Shown piece by piece: positions 24,411 through 36,006 of a stretch of DNA of 64,000 nucleotides. The notes beneath the pieces were generated by a model that did not search any database, was not told the DNA's origin, and saw only the letters and a program-made list of their open reading frames with translations. The stretch covers positions 162,973,408 through 163,037,407 of the forward strand of contig NC_035437.2 in the NCBI RefSeq assembly GCF_002127325.2. Direction: 5' to 3'. The translations under genes and the position numbers were made by a program. Every line of letters begins with the position of its first letter. Position 1 is the first letter of the stretch. This DNA is from Helianthus annuus. Taxonomy: Eukaryota > Streptophyta > Magnoliopsida > Asterales > Asteraceae.

Positions 24411-25291
24411 TAACGAGGTACGGTGTCGGTCATCGCCTATATTAAACTTTTTCGGTTCATTTTGGTTAGGGTCGGAGTCGAGTCACATATATAACCAAAC
24501 CAATTTTCTTTGTACGCCATTCAAGCACTTTCTTTGTAATCAACCGTGCTAGAGCCCCCACTTATTTACAAACCGAATCCTATGTTATGTATATCTTGAG
24601 CGCATGGAAAATATCACATAACTTGCTTATTTTTTTATGAAAATATGATTATTAAATTTTCCTTCTTATGACAACGCTTTAATTTGAGTATCGATCTAAA
24701 ATTTGTTATATTTATAATATTTTATAAACACTTTCAATCATTGAAAATCAAGATAACCTGAATTTTAAACAAACGGTGCATACCGATTAAAGCTAATATA
24801 AATAACTTTGTAAGGAAAAAAGAAAAAAAAAAACAGAAGTAAATAAATAGAATTGACCAGTTCAACTTGTTTTGTGTTTATATTATCGTTCTACGCGTTT
24901 TGCAATAACGTAATTTCCTTCCTAATGTATTAATATGACATGAATTTGTTTAAGCAAATAGCATTTTCCTTAAATTACCTAGATAGATAGCAATATAGCA
25001 AATAAAACATATTAAAGTTATGATATTTCTGATTGAATTAAAAGTTTCCAGTTTTTTTTTTTCGTTTTTTTTTTCGTTTTATATTTTCAAACAAATCCAA
25101 CGAAAATCTGAGAGAAAATTATTTTTTTGAAAGACCAGTCTTTACCCTTAAGCAAACAAAGGAAAAAAGTGTGCCTACAAAGTGAGAATTGAGAGAGAAA
25201 AATAAAAGAGTTTGAATTACATTGTGTTGCTATATGGATCCGCGGGATGGAGCTCCGAATCATCACAATAGCTAAGGAGTTAGCTTATCTA
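24411..25291. other. AT-rich spacer, nothing recognised
   Basis: No gene, repeat terminus or RNA could be supported here. Confidence 0.5.
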
Positions 25292-26853
25292 TCTACTATA
25301 CTAAAATAATTCATCTTTGCTACATGTCCTACTTTTTGGCCAATCAATTGGGTGATGTGGACACCCTCTTAGGCCAGAGAATTCACCTCTGGGCGCCAAA
25401 CTCTTTCTCTATTCTCCTTTATCACATTAGTTCCTTCTCTCACACGCTGTTTCCCTAATTTATGTGCTGATGTATCGTCATGTCTCATGCTTCTCATCTT
25501 CTTCAATTGCTTTTCTATTCATGTTTCCTAATCCCTAAAGGCTGGAAACAAACCCTAGAACTCTTCCCGTCACCCAGCTTATCAATCTATGCCCCTCTTC
25601 TCTTCAATCTAAATCCTATTTCATAAATATCCAGACCTTTCCTTTCACACTTTTTTTTTTCAAATCATAAACCCTAGGTCTTACTCATCTGCGACTTTCC
25701 AGTTGGGTTTTAGACGATCGACGATTGTTCCAGGTGATGGCTAGAGCTATAGCCACTATTCCGGTCAGTTAAGGTTTATAGCCACGATTCTGGTCAGCTA
25801 GGGTTTCCTCCACAATTGTCGGTGGTGGTTGATGATAACAGAGATTACGATGGTGGTGGTTCTTGCTATGATTACTGTAACCGGCGGTGCAATGTTACGG
25901 TAACCCACGCGTTTTACCCAATTGCATCTTATTTCCCCTTTCCTTTTTCTGGTGACACGTCTTTCTTTGATTCTTTTCAAATCATCATCGTCACCTACAT
26001 TCTCTCCGGTTCTTTTCATTTTTTAGTAATTTCATATTCACATAAACCTGCAATTGCTATAGCTAGAGCAGGTGGTTGGTTTTTTAAATCTGAGAATTTA
26101 GCATATTATCCAATTCTTATCGGACGGAACCTGCTATATGCTTTGATTAACGGTTTATTTTATTTAGTTTAGTAATAATTGTTGGGTTTTTGAGTTCATA
26201 TTATTATCATTGTTGGTTGGATTTATGTTTCTCGAGTTGTGGCTATTTGTTTGTCACTGAATTGAGAGTTATGTAAAGTCATTGAATTGTGTTTTTTGTT
26301 AAAAACCTGAGACCATGGTTGCCACAGTCGGAATAGGTGTTGGTCATGGTGATTTTGTGTTGTCAGGAGGGTGGTCGTCACTGGACAGTCGTTGATAGTT
26401 AGGTATCAACGTTAACGCTGGTTTAGAATACCTAGCCACCGCCTCCGGGCATGGAGGCTAGGGTTTTGTTGGACTTATGGCGATCCCGGTTCATTGGTAT
26501 CTTCATTTATGCACTATAAAATGATACAACATCAACCGGTAACATTTTATAGTTGTTTGGTGTTGTACCGTGTGGTGAAATGGTTGTATGGTGGTTAGGA
26601 ATAGTAATTTAACGACCGTTAAATAGGAATTGTAGCTGTGTTTGTTTAAATGGATCGTTGTTACCCAGAGGCTGTGATGAGTTATAAAAAATAAAGGCAA
26701 TAAGTCGCCATGGTGTGGCAGCTATGGAGGATGGCAGTTTAGTACCTGCAACCCCTATTGCAGCCATGGTGGCTTGGTCCTTTTGCATTCTCTGAGCCTC
26801 ATGAATCTGTTAATTGCTGCCTATTTGTTTAGAAGATCATATACACTATAATG

Positions 26854-27733
26854 CAGGCCTGGCCCAAGGGTGAGCCAAATGAGGCAAAAGCTTTGGGCCA
26901 CCACTTTTCAAGGGCCTCACTTCCTAGGTGGTACAAGTAAAACTAGGTCTGGTAAGTTGTGAAGGAGTGATGAATGTATGGAAAATCCAACCATTTGAAG
27001 CTCATCGATTAGGGTACGGAATTCTTACAACCGAAATATCTGGTCGATTCCATTGTAGTTATGTGTTATGAATTTAGTTCTGTACGTATGTGGTTTTGTC
27101 GATTTTTAATTTTCTGATAATGTAGTCGTATAATACCACAGTTTTTGCAGCAACTGAGAGTGCTTGCGGAGCATCGTTGGACTGAAGGTAAGTCTTGCTT
27201 ATCCCAGATCTTTTCGCAAACTAAAGATATTCACATGTGGTTTTGTTTGTTTTTAATTTTCTGATAATGATGTTTGATTCAGGCGTGAATGGTTGAATTA
27301 CGTTGAAGTTTTAAAATTAGGGCCTGATTTGAACCACTGTTGATATGATTTTATTTGTTTAAGTTTGCTGCAAGCTTTGTAGTCATCATGTTATTACTGA
27401 TGATGTTTAGCTCTTGACCAGTTGACCGACACATAGAACTATATGTTTGTGATTACTCTTCTTTAAATCATTATAATATATTTTGTTTAAGTCTGCTTTA
27501 AGTTTTGTAATCTAAAGTTTAGCATTTTAGTGTTAACAGCAGTTACTCTTTCTCTAATTGTGAATCTTCTTTCATTGGTATACATTAATTGTTCTTAAAA
27601 TCATTATAATATATTTCAGCGAATCCAAGGCCGGGTAAAGGAGGGTTTTTCTCAAATAGTGTTTTTTTTTTTTTGAAAAAGGCCTCAAGTTTTTAAATCG
27701 GTTTAGGCCACCAAAATAATTGAGCCGGCCCTG
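26854..27733. mobile_element. Possible hAT-like insertion inside the Helitron
   Basis: The left end CAGGCCTGGCCCAAGGGTGA and the complement of the right end CAGGGCCGGCTCAATT resemble each other as inverted termini, with 'gggcc.cc' words beside both. The flanks CTATAATG and TGTTACTG match at only 4 of 8 positions, so the duplication is weak. Confidence 0.45.
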
Positions 27734-29141
27734 TGTTACTGTTAGGGTCAAGAAAACTTGGGATGGCATGTTTTCATGTTGTTTTTGAAGTTGATCTTTT
27801 TTATGCTATATAATTCTAGGTCAATGTTTGGTCTAATTGAGTAATTTCTGGTAAAATATCTGGGTATAAGTTTTTGTGTTTTGAGTTTTATTTTGCCATC
27901 TATCTCTCTTCATATATACAGGTGAAATCTTTGTTTGTTTTACCATTCATGTATCTCTTATGGATTTCATAAACAACATACCACTGTTTCTGCATTCGTA
28001 TTATACACAAGTCTCTGCTTTTTGACAACTTAACTTCACTTTGGCTTGAGGTTAAAAGCTTAGTTTTGAGTGATGGAGCTCGGGCTTTGGCTAAGCATGT
28101 CAACAGAAGCAAAGGAAAATTTTGGTATCTACATCTTTTGTCTTTCTAGCATGTATTTCCTTTAGCATTTATTCAGATGTATTTTCTTAGAAATAGTTCT
28201 TTTACAAAGGGTCAACTAATTGTTTTGCTAATGCTTTTTAAAGAAACTTGACTCACAACCTAAGGGTTGTGAAGTTCCACTGATACTATTTGGCTAGAGA
28301 TGGGAAGATGGTTGGGTAATGGTTTAAAACAGAGTCAGCTTAAAGGGGGTCAAATGGGTGTTATTTTTTTTAGTTTTTTTCTTTAAAATACCCAATTTCT
28401 TAAATGATTTTCTGCAAATGGGTAAACGGGTTGATTGAGGTGCACTTTTTTTTTTACCGAAAATACCCGGTCCGGTATGATTCGGTTCCGATACGGACCA
28501 GTATTTGAAGGTAGTTTGAAACATTCATATACATGTCTAAATAAGGTTAATGGTATTTAATTTGACCTGCTACTTTCCATAATTGTAACCATATCCTACC
28601 TATCAATTTCAGCAATAAACTGATGATGTACTTTTTAGGATTCAAAAGGCCTTAACTTTTCGTGGAAGACGAAGACAACAAGATTATAACTTCCCTTGCA
28701 CATGACACGCTTTGGGAACTTGGTTTAGTAATCAGGGAGGGATCCAACTGATAGGTGGTCAAAAGAAAGGTAACCATTGATCCCTCTTCCTAACTGATAT
28801 TCATTATTTATACATTAACTATTAACAAACACACTAATTGAACACAAATAAACGGTGTCTCTGTAAAGCTACTATTAGTAATACTTTTATGATGATAACA
28901 ATTTAATATCTTTTGTCCCACCAGATGGTTAATACATATATTTATAAGAACTATGTATAAACAATAATTGGTTGTAGTTCCGGTGGTTATTGCCCCACAT
29001 TTTGTCTTAAGGACCCGCGCATATATTTTATTTTATTTTATTATGAAATATATATTCTGCTAATCATGACTGCAAAACAAAATTATATTTATGTGCAATT
29101 TATCAAATCAATAGATTTATAAGAAGTATTTTCTTTATACA

Positions 29142-29171
29142 ACCCGTGTAATACACGGGGTCTTAAGCAAG
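29142..29171 (+). mobile_element. Internal Helitron 3' terminus
   Basis: The same hairpin (CCCGTGTAATACACGGG) as at the outer end is followed by GTCTTAAGCAAG then T, differing from CTAG by one base. Kinase-derived sequence starts right after it, so this may be a bypassed terminator. Confidence 0.65.
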
Positions 29172-29177
29172 TATTTT

Positions 29178-29927
29178 TTTGTTGTTATCGTTGAATCACG
29201 AGCTAATTATCATTCTAACCAATGGATTTAATCTGTTGTTTATAACCGATCAAAATGCTTCAAATCATTAACATTGTTTTCAGCCCGTTTGAAACAGGTC
29301 AAACCCATTAGTTTGTGTGTTACGGGTAGCTAATCATATGGATATTGTCCTTTAACATGGTGTACAAACGTTAAGAGTGTTATTTTTCGGGTTGAGTAAT
29401 GGGTCAAAACAGTTAAATCGTTGGTTGATTTCAAAACATACCAAATTTCGGATACATTTTACATACTTTCTTTTGTTAAAAAACTATAATATCACAATAG
29501 TGATCAGGTATGTTTTAAACTTTTTTTTTTGCACAAAAATATGTTTTGGGCAATGTTTTCGGCCCATTTGACCCGTTTTCTTTTCACCTGATTTTTTATT
29601 TGACCCGTCTCTTGAAATTGACATGCATTTGAAGACCACTTGAGGAACAAGAATATCTAATATGATTAACTTAATCCTAAATATTCATATTATAAGAATA
29701 TTTTTGTTAATCACTTTAAAAAGATAGATTCATGTATGGCTTTATTTATTTTTTCTATTTTTTTTTGCAGAATACAGTTACACAACGAACATAACAGAAA
29801 ACAGTGATGTCTACAGTGACGGAGTGGTGTTACTAGAGATCTTAAGTAGACGTAGTGCGGTCGAGAATCGGGTCAGGGAGGGTTCACATATAGTCGAGTG
29901 GGTCAAAAGGAAGTGGTTGCATTGTTG
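29178..29927 (+). pseudogene. Receptor-like kinase fragment, copy 1 (last intron and part of last exon)
   Basis: The intron (about 29178-29770) and exon start (about 29771) are nearly identical to 31338-32070. The exon reads NITENSDVYSDGVVLLEIL then SAVENRVREGSHIVEWVK, kinase subdomains IX onward, with changes such as EKSDVYSY to ENSDVYSD. After VEWVK it skips directly to EVVALL (internal deletion) and then runs into eIF3b sequence. Dead fragment. Confidence 0.75.
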
Positions 29928-30215
29928 AAGACACTGAGGTTATTGCTTCATCGAGTACAACACTCCTCAGGTACTTTTTTTCTCACAAATTTTAGCAATT
30001 TTGTTGCCGCTTTTACAACTCAAAACTTAGCAACTATATTCTAACAAACCATAAAAATTAATTTATTTTGTGTGCCCGTGACTTGCAGGAAGCTGAGCTT
30101 GCCAATGAGAAGGTACAAGCTAGACAGAGCACACAATTTTGATGTCAACATGTTTGATGAAATCGACAGATTCATGAAAGTCCCAGACGAGTGGGGTCCA
30201 CCTTATACACCAGGG
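29928..30215 (+). pseudogene. Captured fragment of translation initiation factor eIF3b (RRM region)
   Basis: The first exon piece ends GYCFIEYNTPQ before a GTACTT donor (29971). The second exon starts after TTGCAG (30089) with EAELANEK. After a frameshift it reads YKLDRAHNFDVNMFD then RFMKVPDEWGPP up to a GTACGT donor (30216). This matches the end of the RRM and following linker of plant eIF3b. Family knowledge: eIF3b is a scaffold subunit of the eIF3 complex on the 40S ribosome. The piece has retained its intron and cannot encode a functional protein. Confidence 0.75.
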
Positions 30216-31337
30216 GTACGTATTTGAATTTGGTTTGTTTAATTGCATTGTATGTATATCGTGTAATTTGATTTTTTAATTTTCTTCATGAAATACCCCT
30301 TCTAGGGAATTTTTTTGTTACCGTATTGCAGTTCTTTAATGTTTGACTTTACTAAGCATGTTTTTTTACTCTTTAAAAATGGATTGTTGAAGTTTGAATT
30401 CGTAACGGTTTCCTTATTAGCCGTACAATATATTGTTTTATCCTTCATTAACAATTATGATGTACGCAACTCTACATGTTGTTAGTACCGATACTGAAGT
30501 TTAGCTGAAACTAAAAGCGAATATCGTAAATAGCTAGCTGAAGGAATTGCCGGAATTCAACACAGCCCCTTCTACGTGCATCGCGCTTTGGTAATTTTCG
30601 TAATTTATTTCACTTTTTTTACTTTCAGTTGTTGATTTGAATTATTTTATTACTAGAAGATTACAAGCTTTAATGGCTCTTTTGAGTTTTATTGTTTTGT
30701 TTACTATTTTATGTTTTATATGGGGTGCAGCTAGACCTTATAAAGCTGAGATAACTGTTAAGGTTAGTTAAATTCACTTTAAATTTGTTTAAATTGTAAT
30801 ATAAGACTATTGGGTGTGGAGTGGCTTGGGTTGGGGGAATTGTTCGACATATGGCGAGGGTGGGATCCACAAGCTAATACTAAAAAACTAGGGGGTGTGG
30901 TGGGGCGTCGCTTAGCTGGGCGTGGCCAGCCATTTGGGTCGCTTTTGCAGCTGAAATTCAAATTCTGGGTCATATTCGGCATCAAAATATAGTGAAAGTT
31001 TTGGGGTATTGTTCTAATAAAAGTGTGAATCTATTGCTTTACAATCACATTCCAAATTGGAATTTACAGCAGTTGTTGCAAAGTAATCGGAATTCGGATT
31101 GGGAAACGAGGTACAAGATCGCGGTTGGATCCGCACAAGGGCTCGCTTATATTCATCAAGATTGTGTGCCTGCAATTCTTCAAAGAGATGTTAAGTGCAA
31201 TAATATTCTTCTCGACTGCAAATATGAGGCTTATTTGGTTGATTTCGGGCTCGCGAAACTAATGAATTCTGCCAATTATTAGCATGCCATGTCACGGGTC
31301 ACTGGATCATATGGATACGTCGCTCCAGGAAAGTTTT

Positions 31338-32070
31338 TTTTGTTGTTATCGTTGAATCACGAGCTAATTATTATTCTAACCAGTGGATTTAGTCTGTTGT
31401 TTATAACCGATCAAAATGCTTCAAATCATTAACATTGTTTTCAGCCCGTTTGAAACAGGCCAAACCCATTAGTTTGTGTGTTACGGGTAGCCAATCCTAT
31501 GGATATTGTCCTTTAACATGGTGTACAAACGTTAAGAGTGTTATTTTTCGGGTTGAGTAATGGGTCAAAACAGTTAAATCTTTGGTTGATTTCAAAACAT
31601 ACCCGATTTCGGATACATTTTACATATTTTCTTTTGTTAAAAAACTATAATATCACAATAGTAATCAAGTATGTTTTAAACTTTTTTTGCACAACAATAT
31701 GTTTTGGGCAATGTTTTCGGCCCATTTGATCCGTTTTCTTTTTACCTGATTTTTTATTTGACCCGTCTCTTGAAATTGACATGCATTTTAAGACCACTTG
31801 AGGAACAAGAATATCTAATATGATTAACTTAATTCTAAATATTCATATTAGAAGAATATTTTTGTTAATCACTTTAAAAAGATAGATTCATATATGGACT
31901 TATTTATTTTTTTCTATTTTTTTGCAGAATATGGTTACACAATGAACATAACAGAAAAGAGTGACGTCTACAGTTACAGAGTGGTGTTACTAGAGATCTT
32001 AAGTGGACGTAGTGCGGTCGAGAATCGGGTCAGGGAGGTTTCACATATAGTCGAGTGGGTCAAAAAGAAA
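31338..32070 (+). repeat. Direct repeat of 29178-29910 (kinase intron plus exon)
   Basis: About 0.73 kb matches almost base for base ('gttgttatcgttgaatcacg' start, 'ggtcagggag' near the end) with scattered substitutions. The duplication occurred at the DNA level because the intron is included. Confidence 0.85.
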
Positions 32071-32119
32071 ATGGGCAGTTTTGAGCCCACGGTCACCATA
32101 CTAGACGCCAAGTTACAAG

Positions 32120-32286
32120 CAGGGGTGGACCTACCTTAGGGGAAGGGGTAGCCTTCGCTACCGCTTGGCCCTCCGGCAGTAATGTAAATTTTGGGAAAAT
32201 TTGACATTTCTTTGACCTTTTTTCAATTTCGTTACCGCTTTTTTATAAAACGTTACTGCCACGAAGATTTTCTAGATCCGCCACTA
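32120..32286. mobile_element. 167-bp hAT MITE inside the captured kinase exon
   Basis: The ends CAGGGGTGGACCTA and (complement) TAGTGGCGGATCTA are hAT-like. The flanks GTTACAAG (32112-32119) and CTTACAAG (32287-32294) match at 7 of 8. Removing it restores the kinase reading (LDAKLQ then GMPDQMVQEML-like sequence), so it came after capture or lay in the donor copy. Confidence 0.75.
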
Positions 32287-32812
32287 CTTACAAGGGATGC
32301 CAGATCAAATGGTCCAAGAAATGCTACTAACGCTTGGGATCGCGATGTTTTGTGTGAATTCTTCACCCGCGGAGAGACCTACAATGAAAGAAGTGGTTGC
32401 ATTGTTGATGGAAGTTAAAGAGTTCACCTGCAGGAATGGGGGAAAACTTCACAACCTTTAATGAAGCAATCATCTACTCATAGCTATTTAATGTCAGCGG
32501 TCTTAATGAAGAAGACTTTTGAACTGATCCTTTTCAACATGTAGAGTTTTAAAAGGTTGGTTCTAAGTAAGTGTATAAACAAGACTTTTAACGACTTTTG
32601 GTGTATATAGCAGTATTTAACGTAGGACGTTAACAATACGTATAACACAACTAATGTGGTTTTTAAGGAGATTTTCAACGAATTTTGATCATTACATATT
32701 CATGTATTTCAATTTGTCGTCGTAGTCTTACAAATTCGTTTGCGTTTTAACGTGTATTTAATCATAACATTTTATGTAAACAATGATAATGATAAGATAT
32801 TATCTTTAATCA

Positions 32813-32842
32813 ACCCGTGTAATACACGGGTTCTTAAACTAG
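32813..32842 (+). mobile_element. Outer Helitron 3' terminus
   Basis: Perfect 6-bp stem CCCGTG/CACGGG, spacer TTCTTAAA, then CTAG followed by T. Confidence 0.8.
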
Positions 32843-32855
32843 TGTTATACAAAGC

Positions 32856-33055
32856 AATGCCGGTGTAGCTCAGCTGACTAGGATGCGGGTTTTGTTCCAC
32901 ACAAATATTGGGTTCGAATCTGGGCTCGCCCGGTTCTACGAAGTTAAGTTAGCTCCTGCCCTTTAATCTCAGATGAGGGATGGCTTCCTCATCATCAGGG
33001 CAATAGTGGAGGATGGGTTTGCGTGTCCCGGCAGTAGACATTTTTCCACACGAGT
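32856..33055 (+). mobile_element. tRNA-derived SINE
   Basis: The tRNA-like head has box A (TGTAGCTCAGCTGACTAGGA) and a perfect box B (GGGTTCGAATC, 32910-32920). A ~110-bp body follows. AATGCCGGTGTAGCT (32856-32870) recurs as AATGCCGGTATAGCT at 33056-33070. That could be a target duplication or the start of a second truncated copy. It sits just outside the Helitron. Confidence 0.7.
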
Positions 33056-33114
33056 AATGCCGGTATAGCTTTCTAGCTAGCTATAGGACTTTATTAAATC
33101 AGGTAATATATTGT

Positions 33115-33824
33115 TGTTTTGGTCAAAAATTTAATGAGGATAATGCAACCAAACTCTTAGTTACGGGGAATGATGCTTGAAATGAAGAACAATAATAAGG
33201 ATCACTTCGATGTAAATTGCACAAACAACACAAGGATTTATACGAGGAAAAAGCCCTTGATCAATGAATGATCTCCGGCATAAAAAACCTCGGGTGATGG
33301 AAACTACCGATCACCAAGCTCAAATAAATCAATAAATGTTTACAACTTCGGATAGTGACGAGCTAGGTACAAGGATCACTATGGTTAATTGTGTAAAAGT
33401 GTGTGAAAACTGTTAAGTGTTTGCTGAAAGCTTCGAGAGTGCAGTTGTACGAGAGTGTATGTAGCTGAAAATGGCTAAGTGTTCTAAAAATAGCTCGTCA
33501 CCCCTTTAAAAATAAAAGCTAACTAAGCTAACAAACTGTCCGACTTTTGTGCCATGCTCCCACGTTCTCCACAACGTCCATTTCCATTCAAACGTGTGCG
33601 AAATACCCGTGGAATATTCCATAGTAACGTTGCCAAGACCAAGTCAAGCTTATTACTCCTACAAAACAATACGAAACATAAACAGCCAATCGTTAGTATG
33701 AGGATCCTTAGGGTGATCCATGATCCTGAAGCTCTTCTGAGGATCACCATCTGTCACAGAAGTAAGGATCACTATTAGGATAACAAGTAAGGATCACTAA
33801 TTGTTAGAAAATCCTCCCCTAACA
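33115..33824 (-). repeat. LTR1 of element B (outer, left)
   Basis: 710 bp, TGTTAGGGGAGG...GACCAAAACA on the minus strand. It is preceded on that strand by the polypurine tract TATTTTGGGGGCAAT (complement of 33825-33839). It differs from LTR2 at a handful of positions, e.g. 33130s and 33617. Confidence 0.88.
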
Positions 33825-33978
33825 ATTGCCCCCAAAATATAAGGAGTAATATGTAAAATGAATGAGTTATGTTTTCTTGATCTTATCCGTAACTAACTAA
33901 CGAATATATAGCCGTTGATGTAGAACTATCCGTTGTAACCATGACGTCACAGAAGTGACATCCCTGCAGAATCATGAT

Positions 33979-33986
33979 TATAAATA
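33979..33986 (+). promoter_or_regulatory. TATA box of the opposite-strand gene, copy 1
   Basis: TATAAATA in the context 'atgattataaataggagat', ~150 bp before the ATG. The same octamer and context occur at 36871 (copy 2) and 52361 (element A, minus strand). Confidence 0.6.
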
Positions 33987-34131
33987 GGAGATATAGATAG
34001 GATCGTTTTGCATTTAAATTTCAGAGATACTCCCTTTATAATCTTATCCGAAGATCAAACATGTATTCTTTCTCTTCATCTTCTTCCTTCTCTTACTCTG
34101 TTTTATTTCTTTTACCGTTATCTCATCGACA

Positions 34132-35754
34132 ATGATGCTCCGAAAGTCTCCTGCCAAAGAACCCAAAAGGAACAGCCCCTTGAAGGGTCAAGGGATCATC
34201 AAGGATTCCCCACAAGAGTGGTGTTGCTTCACTGACCCTCAGATTGACAAAATCCGGCACTGTTTTCCGGCGAATACCTTCTTCAAACCTTTCAGTCCTA
34301 CTACCTTGAGTGATTACATCTCTGAGACTTGGGTAGCTTTCCCGGCCACCCCTTTCATGATAGGATACTCATATCCTTTCCCTCAATTCACCCAATCTTT
34401 CTTTTCCCTCACCGCATCTGCTACATCCAGGCTATGCCGATGATCTGGAGGGTTTTATACACCCTTGAAAGGATCATCGAGCAAGAAGGGATCGATCTTG
34501 GAATGTCAGAGCTGGGGGAGATGTATGATCTCACTACCTTCGGATCCCACCGCTACTTGTTCAAACAAAAAGCTGGTGAAGAGCACCCTGTTTTCAAAGC
34601 TACAAAAAATGACACAAACTGGAAGCGGCGTTTCTTCTTTGTCAGAAGAGACACCATTCCAAACGGAAAGGATCTGCCCAGGGAGTGGTGCACCCACGGT
34701 AGGATAGAGGATCCTGATAAGGATCACCAGACGATTTTCTTCTCACATAAGGATCACTAACACCCTTTTTTGTTTCTGATGTGCAGCTATCTCTGTTTCA
34801 CATCTCATCCCATCACCTGCTGCCAAAGAGAGGCTTGCTGCTTTCAAAAGGCTTGATCCTGCAACGAGAACTTTCAACACCAACACCCAGGATTCCCAAG
34901 AGATATCCTCAGGCTCAGTCACAATGTCAAGTAAGTATCCTGTTCTTGGTATAATTTAGGATTTAAATAAATAGTTAAATATAAACAGGGTAAGGATACT
35001 TATCTTGTTTTGAACGTATAGGTGCTGGAAAATCCTCAAAAGCTGCCTCCAAGTTTGGTATGGCTGATCTTGACACCGTCAAATCCAAGAAGAAGGCCAC
35101 TGCAAGCCCGAGCGTCTCCATCCCCAAGGCACCCGTCAAAAGAAGGGGTGGCAAGAAGAGAAAGAGTTCTGAAGCTGAGGACCTACAAGGCCTGCCCCTG
35201 CTCCGCCAACAGTTCCTCGAATACTTCAATGAGGTAAGGATCACTGGTTTTGCTTACATATCCTGACCATATATCCTACTCATTTGAGGATCACATGACC
35301 TTGAATCGCCTTGACTTCTTTGCAGAAATTTTCTGAGATTGAGGATTACGTGGGGAGCGTTGAGAAGCTGGATGAGAAGATCGCTGATTTCCAACAGGTT
35401 GCCGTGCTCAAGGATCTTAAGATCGCTGATCTTGAAAAAGCCCTCCAAGCTGCTAGGAACGAGACAGCCAAAATCCTGATTGACATCGACTACGAGAAGC
35501 ATGAAATCGTAGAAGGTGCAAAGGTCTCTGCTGCCATCACCATGTACAGGACAAAACTGCAGATGGCTCAGGAAGCCCAGGATCCTAACTTCGACAAAAG
35601 CAGCTGGGATGTTGAAGGGTGGAAGGCAAGGCTAGCTGATCTGGAGGATGATGAGGAGGCTGAGGAGGCTGAGGAGATCCTAACAATTGAGGCTGGAGGC
35701 AGTGGCAAGGATCAAGGTGGAGAAGCTGGAGGTGGTGATGCAGTGAAGGTCTAG
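34132..35754 (+). pseudogene. Opposite-strand four-exon gene of element B, copy 1 (frameshifted)
   Basis: Exons are 34132-34698, 34787-34930, 35022-35233 and 35326-35754, all with GT-AG introns. The protein has an N-terminal domain (TWVAFPATPFMIGYSYPF, WKRRFFFVRRD) like the extra-ORF proteins of plant Gypsy elements (the 'putative gypsy-type transposon' domain). A basic stretch (GGKKRK) follows, then a long coiled coil (ADLEKALQAARNE) and an acidic Gly-rich tail. A single-base deletion near 34410 (CACCGCATC versus CACCGGCATC in copy 2) shifts exon 1, so this copy is dead. Exon 4 has three extra codons compared with the other copies. Role unknown; a DNA- or RNA-binding or regulatory function would be guesswork. 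Confidence 0.8.
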
Positions 35755-36006
35755 GCTGCATGATTGGGCGATGATGGAAACTTCTAGACATAGCCGGAGC
35801 CCAATTTTTTTTTGTTTGATGGTAGTTTGTTGAACAATTTAATGATTTGTATTTCGAACAATAGTTTTAGGTTTAAGGATCTAGGATCCTTCAGACAATA
35901 GGTAGGATTGCAAATGGTGGAGGGATCCTCTGTTTGGAGGATGAAGCCATTGTGATCCTGCCGCCTTTATATTCCTGCACTACTTAGAACTTATTATCAT
36001 GGACAC

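Larger units (their letters stand above)
30954..32481 (+). pseudogene. Receptor-like kinase fragment, copy 2 (RGI/At1g34110-like C-terminal kinase half)
   Basis: One exon starts after TTTGCAG near 30950: EIQILGHIRHQNIVKVLGYC, then ETRYKIAVGSAQGLAYIHQD, the catalytic loop ILQRDVKCNNILL (HRD changed to QRD) and DFGLAKLMNS. A TAG at 31280 and a damaged donor near 31330 follow. An intron (to about 31925) and a last exon give GYTMNITEKSDVYSYRVVLL, VEWVKKKMGSFEP and, after a 167-bp hAT insertion, KEVVALLMEVK and a short tail to TAG at 32481. It closely resembles LRR receptor kinases of the RGF1-receptor group (subfamily XI). Extracellular and transmembrane parts are absent. Confidence 0.82.
25292..32842 (+). 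mobile_element. Composite gene-capturing Helitron
   Basis: The 5' end is TCTACTATACTAAAATAA after an A (25291). The 3' end has the hairpin CCCGTGTAATACACGGG, then TTCTTAAACTAG and T (32843). Insertion between A and T with these ends is the Helitron signature. A second, imperfect 3' end of the same family lies internally at 29171. Cargo includes two pieces of a receptor-like kinase gene and one piece of eIF3b, with introns kept, which fits DNA-level capture. No Rep/helicase frame is present, so it is non-autonomous. It could alternatively be two abutting Helitrons. Confidence 0.7.

Noticed and set aside
25816..26172. 118-codon plus-strand frame inside the Helitron
   Set aside because: Composition is unremarkable and no domain is recognised. 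Chance opening in Helitron DNA is as likely.
32864..32940. A tRNA gene
   Set aside because: Box A and B are present but the acceptor and anticodon stems do not pair as a tRNA, and a SINE body follows.
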